Made by a program: the position numbers and the translations under genes
Notes under the pieces: model-generated
Databases searched by the model: none
The model's input: the letters and a program-made list of their open reading frames with translations, nothing else
What the model was told of the DNA's origin: nothing
Part shown: positions 18,389 through 27,236 of the stretch, in pieces
Layout of the letters: each line of letters starts with the position of its first letter
Numbering within the stretch: the stretch's first letter is position 1
Source: an uncultured Selenomonadales bacterium
GTDB taxonomy: Bacteria > Bacillota > Clostridia > Christensenellales > QALW01
Reading direction: 5' to 3'
DNA length: 64,000 nucleotides
Assembly (NCBI GenBank): GCA_905200615.1
Contig: CAJKLB010000004.1
Span: 25,528 to 89,527 of the forward strand

Positions 18389-19101
18389 TGGAACAAAAAT
18401 CCTTAAAAAAAGAATTTACCAAGGGTTTAATCGCCGAAAACCCGGTGCTTCGGCTGGTTTTAGGAACCTGCCCCACGCTGGCGGTAACCACCTCGCTTTC
18501 CAGCGCCATCGGCATGGGGCTGGCGGCAACGCTGGTGCTGCTGTGCTCCAACACCGTAATTTCCGCCTTGCGCAAAGTGATTCCGGCTAAAGTACGAATT
18601 CCGGCCTATATCGTTATTATCGCCTCCTTTGTAACCATTGTTCAGATGCTGGTCAAAGCCTATGTGCCGGCTCTGGACGCGCAGTTGGGCGTGTATCTGC
18701 CGCTGATTGTAGTCAACTGTATTATTTTAGGCCGTGCGGAAGCCTTTGCCGGGAAAAATCCGGTATTAGCCAGCGCGGCGGACGGCCTCGGTATGGGGAT
18801 CGGCTTTACCGCGGCACTGATGTGTATGGGATTGGTACGTGAAATTTTAGGTACCGGCGGTATTGATCTGACTTCCTATGCGGCCGGATTAAAATTTAAA
18901 CTTCCGTTTTTAAGCCAGAATCCCATGTTAATCTTTGTTTTACCGCCCGGCGGCTTTTTCGTATTCGGGATTCTGATGGCATGTGTCAACGCGCTGGCCG
19001 AAAAAAAAGGACATAAAAAGGCTGAATTTACCGGCTGCAAAGGCTGTCCCATGAACGGCAGCTGTACGCGCTGCAGCGAGGAAGAAAAGGAGGATGAATG
19101 A
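18388..19101 (+). CDS. rnfE: Rnf complex subunit RnfE
   Basis: 237-residue membrane subunit with six helices. Residues around LGTCPTLAVTT and NCIILGRAEAF carry the cysteines that, with RnfA, hold an intramembrane [2Fe-2S] cluster. The last ~25 residues form an unusual soluble tail with four cysteines spaced C-x2-C-x5-C-x2-C, followed by an acidic end. It overlaps rnfA by 4 bp. Confidence 0.96.
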   Translation: MEQKSLKKEFTKGLIAENPVLRLVLGTCPTLAVTTSLSSAIGMGLAATLVLLCSNTVISALRKVIPAKVRIPAYIVIIASFVTIVQMLVKAYVPALDAQLGVYLPLIVVNCIILGRAEAFAGKNPVLASAADGLGMGIGFTAALMCMGLVREILGTGGIDLTSYAAGLKFKLPFLSQNPMLIFVLPPGGFFVFGILMACVNALAEKKGHKKAEFTGCKGCPMNGSCTRCSEEEKEDE

Positions 19102-19688
19102 TGACGGGATTATTTTCAATACTGCTTGCGGCAATTTTAACAAAGAACTTTGTTCTTTCCCAATTTTTAGGCATTTGTCCCTTTTTAGGTGTTTCCAAAA
19201 AGCTGAACACCGCTTTGGGCATGAGTATAGCGGTACTTTTTGTTATGGCCTTTTCAACGGCTGTATGCTGGCCTATCAATGAATATATTTTAGGTGAAAA
19301 ATATGCTTATTTGCAAACTATTGTATTTATTTTAGTCATCGCCGCGCTGGTGCAGCTGGTGGAAATTCTACTGAAAAAATATATGCCGCCGCTTTATAAT
19401 TCCCTGGGCATCTATTTGCCGCTGATTACTACTAACTGTGCCGTATTGGGCGTAGTACTTTTAAATGTAGAAGAGGGATATACCTTTGCCGAAGCAATGT
19501 TCTCCTCTGTCGGCGCGGGATTGGGCTTTATGCTGGCCATGGTAATGTTTGCAGGCGTTCGGGGAAAATTGGATACCTGCGATATTCCCAAATTTTTAAA
19601 AGGACTGCCCATCACGCTGATTGCCGCTTCGCTGGTATCGGTTTCATTTATGGGCTTTTCAGGCATTATCGAAGGCCTGCTGAGCTAA
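19098..19688 (+). CDS. rnfA: Rnf complex subunit RnfA
   Basis: 196-residue, six-helix inverted-topology partner of RnfE. The LGICPFLGVSKK and TNCAVLGV motifs carry its half of the [2Fe-2S] ligands. Two consecutive ATG codons (19098 and 19101) can serve as start; the first forms the ATGA overlap with rnfE. Thirteen bases containing AGGAGG follow before rnfB. Confidence 0.97.
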   Translation: MMTGLFSILLAAILTKNFVLSQFLGICPFLGVSKKLNTALGMSIAVLFVMAFSTAVCWPINEYILGEKYAYLQTIVFILVIAALVQLVEILLKKYMPPLYNSLGIYLPLITTNCAVLGVVLLNVEEGYTFAEAMFSSVGAGLGFMLAMVMFAGVRGKLDTCDIPKFLKGLPITLIAASLVSVSFMGFSGIIEGLLS

Positions 19689-19701
19689 GGAGGAAGAGGA
19701 A

Positions 19702-20523
19702 ATGAATGAAATTGTTTTTGCCGTAATCCTTGTCAGCGTCATCGGACTTTTAACAGGCGTCGGGCTGGCGGTAGCCTCTGTCTTTTTCGCGGTCCCCAAA
19801 AATGAGAAAGCCGAAGCAATCCGCGCTTGTCTGCCCGGCGCAAACTGCGGCGCCTGCGGCTTTTCCGGCTGCGACGGGTATGCCGACGCACTGGCTCAGG
19901 AGAAAACCGCCGAGCTTTCCCTCTGCGCTCCGGGCGGCAATGCCGTTGCCGCAGAACTGAGTAAAGTTTTAGGAAAAGAAGCCGGAAAAGTTGTACCCAT
20001 GGCCGCCGTTGTTTTATGTCAGGGTGACCGAACAAACGCCGAATATAAGCTGGATTACAAAGGCGTTCCCTCCTGCAGAACCGCCGCGCAGCTTTTTGGC
20101 GGACAAAAGGCCTGCGCATATGGCTGTCTCGGGTTCGGTGATTGCCTGGCGGTTTGTCCTTACCAAGCCATTTTTATCTGCGACGGTGTGGCAAGAGTAA
20201 ATCCCGACAAATGCCGCGCATGCAGAAAATGTATTTCTGTTTGCCCCAAAGGGTTAATTACTCTGCTTCCCGTAGACACGCCTCAGGGAGCGGTAATCTG
20301 TAAAAACCGCGATAAGGGAGCCAATACACGCAAACAATGCAAAATGGGCTGTATCGGCTGCATGCGCTGTGTAAAAGCCTGCGAATACGGAGCCGTTACG
20401 GTAGAAAATAATTTAGCGCGTGTAGACTATACAAAATGTACCGGCTGCGGAAAATGCCATGAGGCCTGTCCGGTAAAATGTATTGATATCATCACCCTAC
20501 AAAAGCATACAAACGAGCAATAA
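19702..20523 (+). CDS. rnfB: Rnf complex subunit RnfB
   Basis: 273 residues. RnfB accepts electrons from reduced ferredoxin. An N-terminal membrane helix (about 5-27) is followed by the CLPGANCGACGFSGC cluster motif near residue 36, a linker, and a ferredoxin-like region with several C-x2-C-x2-C-x3-C sets (for instance CRACRKCISVCP and CTGCGKCHEACP), enough for several [4Fe-4S] clusters. It is the last rnf gene, followed by a strong terminator. Gene order C-D-G-E-A-B is that of clostridial Rnf. Confidence 0.97.
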   Translation: MNEIVFAVILVSVIGLLTGVGLAVASVFFAVPKNEKAEAIRACLPGANCGACGFSGCDGYADALAQEKTAELSLCAPGGNAVAAELSKVLGKEAGKVVPMAAVVLCQGDRTNAEYKLDYKGVPSCRTAAQLFGGQKACAYGCLGFGDCLAVCPYQAIFICDGVARVNPDKCRACRKCISVCPKGLITLLPVDTPQGAVICKNRDKGANTRKQCKMGCIGCMRCVKACEYGAVTVENNLARVDYTKCTGCGKCHEACPVKCIDIITLQKHTNEQ

Positions 20524-20554
20524 TTGCCCTATCGTATTTCCAGTCTGCGAAAAA

Positions 20555-20587
20555 GCCCTGTTTTTCCAGTAAAAACAGAGCTTTTTT
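20555..20587 (+). terminator. Terminator of the rnf operon
   Basis: GCCCTGTTTTT and AAAAACAGAGC form an 11-bp stem with one mismatch and a CCAGT loop, then TTTTTT. Confidence 0.9.
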
Positions 20588-20661
20588 CAGGCCGGAAATC
20601 ACGATATCTTTTATGGAATTTGCTATTTGTTGATGAAAAAACGAATGGCAATGATTTCATT

Positions 20662-20987
20662 TTAACAGCCCAGTAGAATATTTTTGATCTTCTCATTGAT
20701 CTCATAATCATCAAGCCTTTTGCTGTAAGCGGCTGTATGACTTCACGACTCTCTCTTATATGCGGCAATGCGGAAGCAAGCATAGCTGCTTTTTCTGTTT
20801 TTCCGCATTTCAGATATAAAAAGCAAAGCACCGCACGCATGGTAAATTTCTGCTTTTCATTGATCGAAAGCGGCAATCCTCTCTCGATCAATTCAACAGC
20901 TTCTTCTGAATTCCCCCGTAATGATAACACCCCCGCCAGCCCCAGCAGCATACCGGGTTTGTTGGGGTATGTAAGCAGAGTACGGTG
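20662..20987 (-). pseudogene. 3' remnant of a TPR protein gene, probably an HTH-TPR regulator
   Basis: About 100 codons on the minus strand read as tetratricopeptide helices (PNKPGMLLGLAGVLSLRG, KCGKTEKAAMLASALPHIRESREV), the C-terminal pattern of clostridial HTH-TPR regulators. The 5' part is missing: upstream of 20987 the frame runs into the dispersed repeat at 20981-21127. Near codon 100 a one-base shift is needed to continue as DDYEINEKIKNILLGC and reach the stop at 20662. Truncation and frameshift together make it a relic. The family is judged by eye. Confidence 0.7.
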
Positions 20988-21127
20988 ACAGGCGCATCCA
21001 TTATAAGCGAAAAACCGCTTGATAAGCGGTTTTTCAAAAGTGCAAGGAGTGTTTGGGCGAGGATAAAGTGCAGTCCGAAAATCAACGATTTTCAATCCCC
21101 GGCCAAGAGAGTGTTTCTCCACACTCT
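20981..21127 (+). repeat. Dispersed three-hairpin repeat, copy 1
   Basis: Shares a long stretch with copies at 38636-38834 (same strand) and 32075-32252 (opposite strand). The core runs from TTATAAGCGAAAAACC through GTGCAGTCCGAAAATC to AAGAGAGTGT. It can fold three hairpins: AAAACCGCTT-GAT-AAGCGGTTTT, GAAAATC-AAC-GATTTTC and GAGAGTGT-TTCTCC-ACACTCTC. It truncates the adjacent TPR gene. This copy lacks the ~40-bp left extension seen in the other two. Confidence 0.75.
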
Positions 21128-21185
21128 CAATGCCCCTAAAAGGGACTTTGTCAACAAAGATAAAATATCTGGTCCGTAATTTCAG

Positions 21186-22661
21186 TTATTGCTCCAAACA
21201 GTTCTTTTTGAACCGTTCATATGCCTCATCCCATCCGGGCTGTCCTGACGGCATATATACTTTTGTATCGGTGGACGCTTTAATCACTCTTCGGATTCCT
21301 TCCAGATTTTCAATTTCTCCAAGCGCCATCAGCTGTACGGCAATATTTCCCATAGCGGTAGCCTCGGTGGGACCGGCGACAACGCGTCTGCCGGTAGCGT
21401 CCGCCGTCATCTGGCAAAGGAACTGATCCTTTATTCCGCCGCCTACCATATGAATAGTATCGATCTTACTGCCCATCAACCCTTCCATAGCCTCGGTAAC
21501 ATACCGATATTTTAACGCAAGACTCTGATAAATGCACAAAACCACGTCGCCCATCGTTTCAGGAACCTTTAAGCCGGCGTTTTTGCAGAATTCCCGTATC
21601 CGCCCCGGCATATCTCCCGGAGGCGTAAACCCGTCATAATCAGGATTGATAAACGATTCAAACGGTTTGGATTGCTTTGCGGCATTTTCCATATCGTTAA
21701 AAGAATAGTCAAAATTCTCTCTCTTCCACTGCCGGCGGCTTTCCTGTATAAGCCAAAGCCCCATAATATTACTTAAAAATCTGGTTGTGCGTTCAACACC
21801 GCCTTCATTGGTAAAATTAAACGCCATAGCTTTATCATTGATTAACGGCTCTTTTAACTCCGTACCCATAAGCGACCATGTTCCGCAGCTGATATAAAGA
21901 CTTTTTTGCGGATCTTCAAACGGCACCGCCGCCACGGCCGAACCCGTATCGTGCGAAGCAACACAAATTACCGGTACCCGCGGCATCTGCAGCTCCTGTG
22001 CCAGTTCCGGTTTTAAAAGGCCGAGCACAGTACCCGAATCTACGATATCTTTAAACAGTTTTCTGTCAATGCCAAGCGCATCGGTAAGGGAAAATTCCCA
22101 TTGGCCTTTTTTCGGATTCAAAAGCTGTGTAGTAGAAACATTGGAATATTCCGCCGCCATTTTTCCGGTAAGCAAATAATTGAATAAATCCGGTATCAGC
22201 AAAAGATGTTCCGCGCGGTCAAGCATTTCCGGCTTATTCTTTTTTAAATTGCGCAGCTGATACAACGTATTAAACGCTAAAAACTGCAGTCCGGTTTTTT
22301 CATATATATTTTCCTTTCCCAGTTCCCGAAACGTTTCTTCCATATTTTCCGTCTTTGCATCTCTGTAATGATACGGATTTGCAAGAATTTCGCCGTCTTT
22401 ATCAATCAGCGCGAAATCCACCCCCCAGGTATCGATTCCGATTGCCGCAATATCCTTATGCCCTGCGGCCGAACATTTGAGTATTCCCTGCTTAATCTCA
22501 AAAAACAGCCGTAAAATATCCCAATAAAAATGACCGTTTACCTCAACCGGATCGTTTGAAAAGCGATGCAGCTCTTCAAGCTCTATTTTTCCGTTATTGA
22601 AAGTGCCCAATATAGCGCGGCCGCTTGAGGCGCCGAAATCAAATGCGAGAACTTTTTTCAT
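21186..22661 (-). CDS. rhaB: Rhamnulokinase
   Basis: 491-residue sugar kinase of the FGGY family, phosphorylating L-rhamnulose at O1. The start ATG at 22661 is set by GGAGGGGAG seven bases upstream. Signatures are AFDFGASSGRAI at the N-terminus, GIDTWGVDFALI, ASHDTGSAVAAVP, and HMVGGGIKDQFLCQMTADATGR with TEATAMGN in the ATP-binding half, all close to RhaB. No rhamnose isomerase or aldolase lies nearby, so the rest of the pathway must be elsewhere or the true ketose may differ. Confidence 0.9.
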   Translation of the reverse strand: MKKVLAFDFGASSGRAILGTFNNGKIELEELHRFSNDPVEVNGHFYWDILRLFFEIKQGILKCSAAGHKDIAAIGIDTWGVDFALIDKDGEILANPYHYRDAKTENMEETFRELGKENIYEKTGLQFLAFNTLYQLRNLKKNKPEMLDRAEHLLLIPDLFNYLLTGKMAAEYSNVSTTQLLNPKKGQWEFSLTDALGIDRKLFKDIVDSGTVLGLLKPELAQELQMPRVPVICVASHDTGSAVAAVPFEDPQKSLYISCGTWSLMGTELKEPLINDKAMAFNFTNEGGVERTTRFLSNIMGLWLIQESRRQWKRENFDYSFNDMENAAKQSKPFESFINPDYDGFTPPGDMPGRIREFCKNAGLKVPETMGDVVLCIYQSLALKYRYVTEAMEGLMGSKIDTIHMVGGGIKDQFLCQMTADATGRRVVAGPTEATAMGNIAVQLMALGEIENLEGIRRVIKASTDTKVYMPSGQPGWDEAYERFKKNCLEQ

Positions 22662-22698
22662 CAGTTTCTCCCCTCCGAATATAAAAATCATTGTTTAT

Positions 22699-22728
22699 AT
22701 CATATCATTAACAATGCCTTTCAGTCAA
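22699..22728 (-). promoter_or_regulatory. Probable promoter of rhaB
   Basis: Minus strand TTGACT (22723-22728) and TATGAT (22699-22704) with an 18-bp spacer, 38 bp before the rhaB start. Confidence 0.6.
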
Positions 22729-22742
22729 CGGTTTACAGAAAA

Positions 22743-22779
22743 AAACATATAAATTTTTCCTGCTGAAATTTATATGTTT
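22743..22779 (-). terminator. Terminator after the XRE regulator gene
   Basis: A perfect 14-bp AAACATATAAATTT inverted repeat with a nine-base loop, followed on the minus strand by TTTT. It separates the regulator gene from rhaB. Confidence 0.8.
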
Positions 22780-22820
22780 TCTCCGCATAGAAAGCAAAAA
22801 GCAAGTTGCAAAATACCGGC

Positions 22821-23267
22821 TTATTTCTTTTTTGAATTCCATGTGTGCGCCAAAATATCTTTCAGCACCAAACAGGCGTCCTGATCACTGTATCCGTAAT
22901 CTTTTTTCAGCCGCGAAAGCATTTCCCGCAATTGTATTGAATATTGCTCAACCTTCACTTCCTTCTGATATTGTATCAATATGGGATATCTTTTTCCCCA
23001 CATTTTTGTCCAATCAATTTTATCGGAAGCATTGGTTTTTTCTATGATTTTCTGAATCTCCCGAACCTCGGTGTCAAACTCGATCAGTTCCTCCAACGAT
23101 ACGTTGTACAGGTCTGCTAATTTTTTTGCCTGACAAATATCCGGCAAAGTTTCATCCGTTTCCCACTTTGAAATTGTTTGTCTGCTGACATCCAGCTTTT
23201 GCGCCGTTTCCTCCTGCGATAATCCTGCTTTTTTCCGGGCATTAAACAGATTTTTTCCCAAGCTCAC
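22821..23267 (-). CDS. XRE-family transcriptional regulator
   Basis: 148 residues. Residues 1-60 form a Cro/CI-type helix-turn-helix: the recognition region reads QKLDVSRQTISKWETDETLPD. The C-terminal ~85 residues are charged, probably helical, and not recognised. It sits alone between rhaB and a long intergenic stretch and has its own terminator. Target and ligand unknown; control of rhaB is possible from position but not shown. Confidence 0.9.
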   Translation of the reverse strand: MSLGKNLFNARKKAGLSQEETAQKLDVSRQTISKWETDETLPDICQAKKLADLYNVSLEELIEFDTEVREIQKIIEKTNASDKIDWTKMWGKRYPILIQYQKEVKVEQYSIQLREMLSRLKKDYGYSDQDACLVLKDILAHTWNSKKK

Positions 23268-23280
23268 CGTCTTTTCCTCC

Positions 23281-23670
23281 TAACAATACCTTTAAAATAA
23301 ATTATAAAAGAAATACGCGAAAATGTCTATCCATCATCTTTTGCATTTTCGCCCGTTTTTTTAACAGTTCACGCGAAAACAGTTTTACAAATAGGCCGCC
23401 GCCCGACGGTGCCATATTCATACAATCCATTCCCAAAAAGATTTTCCGTTCCGCTTTCCCCTCCCGAAAGAAGCACGTTGTAAGGTGATCAGCAAACCTT
23501 CCTGTTTTCATCAAGAATCCATAAAGCAATGATCGCATCTTTACAATGATACGCAAGCTTTCAGGTGTTTTGGAAATTACGGTAAACTCATTCGTTTTTT
23601 ATCTGGCTTTGTGTATTTCTCCTCTCTTTATAAAGCAGGGGAATTCTTTTTACATTTAACCATATCAATA
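23281..23670. other. Intergenic stretch without a convincing gene
   Basis: Holds the upstream region of the XRE gene. A minus-strand frame of 84 codons (23302-23556) has no family features and no ribosome binding site, so it is not called. No repeat or RNA structure stands out. Confidence 0.5.
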
Positions 23671-23704
23671 AAAGCAGGCTGTTTCTTGAAAAACAACCTG
23701 CTTT
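23671..23704 (-). terminator. Terminator after the SASA esterase gene
   Basis: AAAGCAGGCTGTTT pairs with AAACAACCTGCTTT (14 bp, one G:U type mismatch) 36 bp after the stop; a short T run follows on the minus strand. Confidence 0.8.
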
Positions 23705-23740
23705 ATTTACCATGCCGCAACCATACGTTTTCAGCACAAA

Positions 23741-25414
23741 TTACTTTTTACTCTTTCTGGTGATCAATACCGCGGTAACCACCGCGCCGGCAAGAATGAC
23801 AATCGCCGCGCAGACGGCAAGGATCACGCCCGTATTGGAGGAAGCTTGATCGGCTGCGGGTGTTTCCGTAGCCTGCGTCCCGCCGCTGATTTCCTCGTTA
23901 TTCTCCGAAGGCGCCTGGTCTAAAATATCGGTAATTTTAAAGGTAGGCGCGGGAAGGTCATTGCCGTTGCCCAGATTTGCAATATATTTTTCCTCATCAT
24001 AATCCGTAAAGGCTAAAAGCTCAAGACCGTATCCGATGCCGGAAAGACCGCTGAAAGAATTGGTTTTTAGCAATACTTCATTTTCATTGATAATCGTTGC
24101 CTCGATATCACTGTAGCCTGTAGCTACGATTGCTTTAAATCCCTTTATTCCGTCGGCACTGCCGAGTTTTTTTAATCCTCCCGCTACATTTTTAAAACGC
24201 ACTACAATACCGTCATCTGTTTTATAGGCATATTCCGGCATAGGCGAAGCAACCTGTTCCTCATCTCCAATGCCGTAATCCCTGGCCAAAACAAGCGCGG
24301 CGAGCCGCTCGCCTACCGGTCTTTTATACAGCGGATGCGCCCAGTCCGGATCCCCTTCCCGATAGCCCTGATCCATCGATACTACCATTCCCGAATTTTT
24401 TACAACAGACAATCCGTCAAACTGAACGGCGCGCTGTTCAGCAATCTGAGGCCAGCTGGTTAAGCCGTCTCCGCCGTGAGAAGAAAGCTGCACATAATAG
24501 AATGGGAAATCCTGCTCCATTTTCTCACGAAGATCTTCCACGTAGATATTCATATATTCATTATATTTTCCGTAATCACTTTTTGCAAGCCCCGCTTCAC
24601 TTTCCCCTTGATAAAAGATCATTCCCTTAATTGTCATGGAAATAAAGGGATGCATCAGCGCATTATACATACCCGAAACAGGAATATTATTTTCATAACG
24701 CATGTACTTTGCCTTCGCGGCAGCTTCCATGCTCATAAGCTGACTCAAAGGAGATCCCGCAGAAGCAACCATAATCATTCCCATAGGAACATCCGTTTCT
24801 TTTACCATTTGATGCGCAAAGAAAAATCCCATAGCGGAAAACGAGTTTGCTGTAGATCTGGTTTCTTTTTTCCATCTATTTCCTCTTAACGGTTCTTCCT
24901 GAGGGGAAGCCATTGCCTCCTGATTATTTTTCGCATCATCTCTCTTTTGCGTAAAATAACGGATCATACCTTCCTGCTCTTCGATCATATCGCTTATGAG
25001 AGCGGATTTATATTCCGCCGCGACACTGCTTAAAGCCAATTCGGCGTTGGACTGACCGCCTACAAGATATACGTCTCCCACCAAAATACCGGTCAGCGTT
25101 TTTGTATAATCTCCCAAGGTCACGGTCAGCTCGCTTTCATTTTTATCCGCGCTCTCTTTAGGAAGCATAACCTTCCATTTACCGTTTTCATCTACCGTTC
25201 CGGTGGTCGTTTTTCCTTTAAAGGTTACTGAAATTTCCGCGCCTTTTTTACTGCTGGTCCCCCATATACAAATTTCCGCGTCACGCTGCAGTACCATATC
25301 GTCACCCAAGGCACCGGCGATGGTAAAAGGTTCCTGCTCCTCACAAAAAGTAGTAACAGAAGTTCCCCCCAGTACCAACAAGACACTTAGAAGCAATGAA
25401 ACCAATTTTTTCAT
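23741..25414 (-). CDS. Sialate O-acetylesterase-like (SASA) protein, membrane anchored
   Basis: 557 residues from ATG 25414 (AAAGGAG upstream). The order is: signal peptide (1-25); a beta domain starting GALGDDMVLQRDAEICIWG, shared with sialate O-acetylesterases; the SGNH-type esterase core with the GGQSNAEL nucleophile motif near residue 115, the FYQGESEAG block and a late catalytic DWAHP; a Thr/Asn linker; and one C-terminal helix ending RKSKK. It should be an outward-facing esterase that removes acetyl groups from sialic acids or other glycans. The C-terminal anchor instead of free secretion is notable, as is its place beside similarly anchored proteins. Confidence 0.88.
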   Translation of the reverse strand: MKKLVSLLLSVLLVLGGTSVTTFCEEQEPFTIAGALGDDMVLQRDAEICIWGTSSKKGAEISVTFKGKTTTGTVDENGKWKVMLPKESADKNESELTVTLGDYTKTLTGILVGDVYLVGGQSNAELALSSVAAEYKSALISDMIEEQEGMIRYFTQKRDDAKNNQEAMASPQEEPLRGNRWKKETRSTANSFSAMGFFFAHQMVKETDVPMGMIMVASAGSPLSQLMSMEAAAKAKYMRYENNIPVSGMYNALMHPFISMTIKGMIFYQGESEAGLAKSDYGKYNEYMNIYVEDLREKMEQDFPFYYVQLSSHGGDGLTSWPQIAEQRAVQFDGLSVVKNSGMVVSMDQGYREGDPDWAHPLYKRPVGERLAALVLARDYGIGDEEQVASPMPEYAYKTDDGIVVRFKNVAGGLKKLGSADGIKGFKAIVATGYSDIEATIINENEVLLKTNSFSGLSGIGYGLELLAFTDYDEEKYIANLGNGNDLPAPTFKITDILDQAPSENNEEISGGTQATETPAADQASSNTGVILAVCAAIVILAGAVVTAVLITRKSKK

Positions 25415-25444
25415 CTTTCTATCTCCTTTTTTATAAAACAATAC

Positions 25445-25474
25445 TTGACATTTTCCCCTGTTATGCTTTACTGT
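25445..25474 (+). promoter_or_regulatory. Possible promoter of the DUF1292-like gene
   Basis: Perfect TTGACA (25445-25450) with a weak TACTGT (25469-25474) 18 bp on. Confidence 0.45.
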
Positions 25475-25504
25475 ATTAATGAAAAATACAAGAGGAATCC
25501 TAAA

Positions 25505-25810
25505 ATGATTGTTTTAAGCACTGTAAAATTAACCGACGGTACTACCGTTGAATTACTAAAATATAAAAGCTTTTTATGTAACGGCGAAAAATACACCGTG
25601 TTTTTAGATCCGGAACTTTTACCGGAAGATGACGCGCCGGCTGAATTATTTTTATTAAAAAACGAACCCGACGGATCCTACAGTGTTCCCGATAACAAGC
25701 TTACGCAAAAACTTCTTCCGTTTTTAGCCGATCTTTCCGCCGGAGGCAGCCATTATTTCGGGCAATCGGAATCGGGCTTGGATATACAGGAACTTGAATT
25801 TGATAAATAG
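25505..25810 (+). CDS. Small DUF1292-like protein
   Basis: 101 residues from ATG 25505, preceded by AAGAGGAATCC. It is acidic, without signal or helix, and reads like the DUF1292 pattern (a strand TVKLTDGTTVELL, then NGEKYTVFLDPE, then AELFLLKNEPDGSY). The resemblance is by eye. Function unknown. Its last 58 bp overlap the convergent 3' end of the carbohydrate-binding-like gene on the other strand. Confidence 0.65.
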   Translation: MIVLSTVKLTDGTTVELLKYKSFLCNGEKYTVFLDPELLPEDDAPAELFLLKNEPDGSYSVPDNKLTQKLLPFLADLSAGGSHYFGQSESGLDIQELEFDK

Positions 25811-27177
25811 CCTCTTTTTTTGCTCTTGATTTTTAAAGAAATCGTAATAAGAACAATACTAACGGTAACCGCCGCGGTTGCGATTGCTGCGACACCGGTA
25901 AGCGGATTAAAAATAACCTTACTGGCCGCGGCGTTTTGTTCGGTTTCGTTATTCTCATCCGCAGGCAGCACAGCCGCTCCCTTTATCAAAGATATGCTGT
26001 CAATACTCACGCTTACCGTCTGCTCCGGCAGGCCGCCAAGGCAAATTGTCCAGTTATGCGCTCCCGCCAAATCACTCTCGACAACGGTAAAGGTACCTAA
26101 AAGCTCATACCATTGCCCGGATTCTATCTTATCCTGTACCGAACCGATTCCCGTAAAAAACTGAGTATCCTGTTTTTGTATAAAGGAATTCTGCGCGTCT
26201 CCCCGCAGTGTAAGAGAAGGTGTTGTTGCCTCGCCGGTAAAAACCACGCGCATCATAAGGGAAACCGTATACGGTCCCGGTTCGGTGATATATTGATAAA
26301 TATTGATCGCCGGGGAGGACCAAGAATAGGGTACGCTTTGCATGGTAATACAATTTCCCACATACCCGGTACCGTCCACTACCATATTCTCCCCCTGAAA
26401 AGCATACCATTGGGTATTCGTTACATTGGAAATTCCCTCAAACTCCGCCGAAGCTTTTTCTATTAAATTTTTGCCGTTATCGGTAGTGATTTTATTACTC
26501 GTTACCGTTGAAAAAGAATTGGCTGTATTGTTCTGAAACGGCTTAGGTGTCGGCTGTATCGGCGTGGGCATAATCGGTGTCGGCGCGAAGTCTTCGCTTT
26601 GCTTAATTAACGCTATATTATCAAGATATATGTAAGAAATATCCTCGCCTATGGAATCAAAGCAAAAAAACCAAGTATCCGCACCGCTGATATCTTCCTT
26701 TGTTACCTCAAAAGTAGTTGAAAAATGCTGCCAAAAATCATTACGCAGGCCGGTGATTCTGCCCAAACTGCCGCGGTATTCTGTATTATCCTCATTGGCA
26801 GTTGTACAATGGCTGGTCCGATTGGTACAGCGAAGCAATGTGTTGCAAGATGTGGTCTCTTGAGAGGTCGATACCTTAATATCCAATTCCAGCTGATATA
26901 CGCCCGAACCGTTGGCCAGAATCGGCTGAAAAATTTCTATCGCCGGTGAGCACCAGCTTTTCCCCGGTATTGTTTGATAGGCAAGAATAACATTGCCGCC
27001 GACTTGCCGATATTCGATTTTACCGCCGCCAAACGGTATCCAATCATTGGCTGATGAGTCCATTGCAGCCGTTCCCTCAGGAAGAATATTGATTCCCGTA
27101 ACCGCATAAACGCCGACGCCGCAAAGCAGCGGAATCAAGAGCATCGCTACGCATAAAACACATAGGAATTGTTTCAT
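25753..27177 (-). CDS. Membrane-anchored protein with two carbohydrate-binding-like domains
   Basis: 474 residues from ATG 27177. Signal peptide (about 1-25); first jelly-roll-like domain (~35-190) ending in ISYIYLDNIALI; a Pro/Thr linker (PTPIMPTPIQPTPKP); second domain (~230-395) ending in VSVSIDSISLIKG; then one helix near the C-terminus (FNPLTGVAAIATAAVTVSIV) and a basic cytosolic tail. The strand ending in (I/V)-D-(N/S)-(I/V)-x-L is typical of CBM4/9/22-type modules. No catalytic domain is visible. Full-length paralogue of the gene at 28118-29644. Probably a surface glycan-binding or wall-binding protein. Confidence 0.75.
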   Translation of the reverse strand: MKQFLCVLCVAMLLIPLLCGVGVYAVTGINILPEGTAAMDSSANDWIPFGGGKIEYRQVGGNVILAYQTIPGKSWCSPAIEIFQPILANGSGVYQLELDIKVSTSQETTSCNTLLRCTNRTSHCTTANEDNTEYRGSLGRITGLRNDFWQHFSTTFEVTKEDISGADTWFFCFDSIGEDISYIYLDNIALIKQSEDFAPTPIMPTPIQPTPKPFQNNTANSFSTVTSNKITTDNGKNLIEKASAEFEGISNVTNTQWYAFQGENMVVDGTGYVGNCITMQSVPYSWSSPAINIYQYITEPGPYTVSLMMRVVFTGEATTPSLTLRGDAQNSFIQKQDTQFFTGIGSVQDKIESGQWYELLGTFTVVESDLAGAHNWTICLGGLPEQTVSVSIDSISLIKGAAVLPADENNETEQNAAASKVIFNPLTGVAAIATAAVTVSIVLITISLKIKSKKRGYLSNSSSCISKPDSDCPK

Positions 27178-27236
27178 ATCGGCAATTTCCCCCAAATACT
27201 TATTGTAATTATTCTATCATACCGGAAAACCAAAAG

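Noticed and set aside
20529..21122. Intact 197-residue minus-strand gene
   Set aside because: Its first ~55 codons are repeat sequence and its last ~40 are out of frame with the TPR family, so it is described as a pseudogene.
23302..23556. Small minus-strand gene
   Set aside because: No start signals, no family features, and no terminator of its own.
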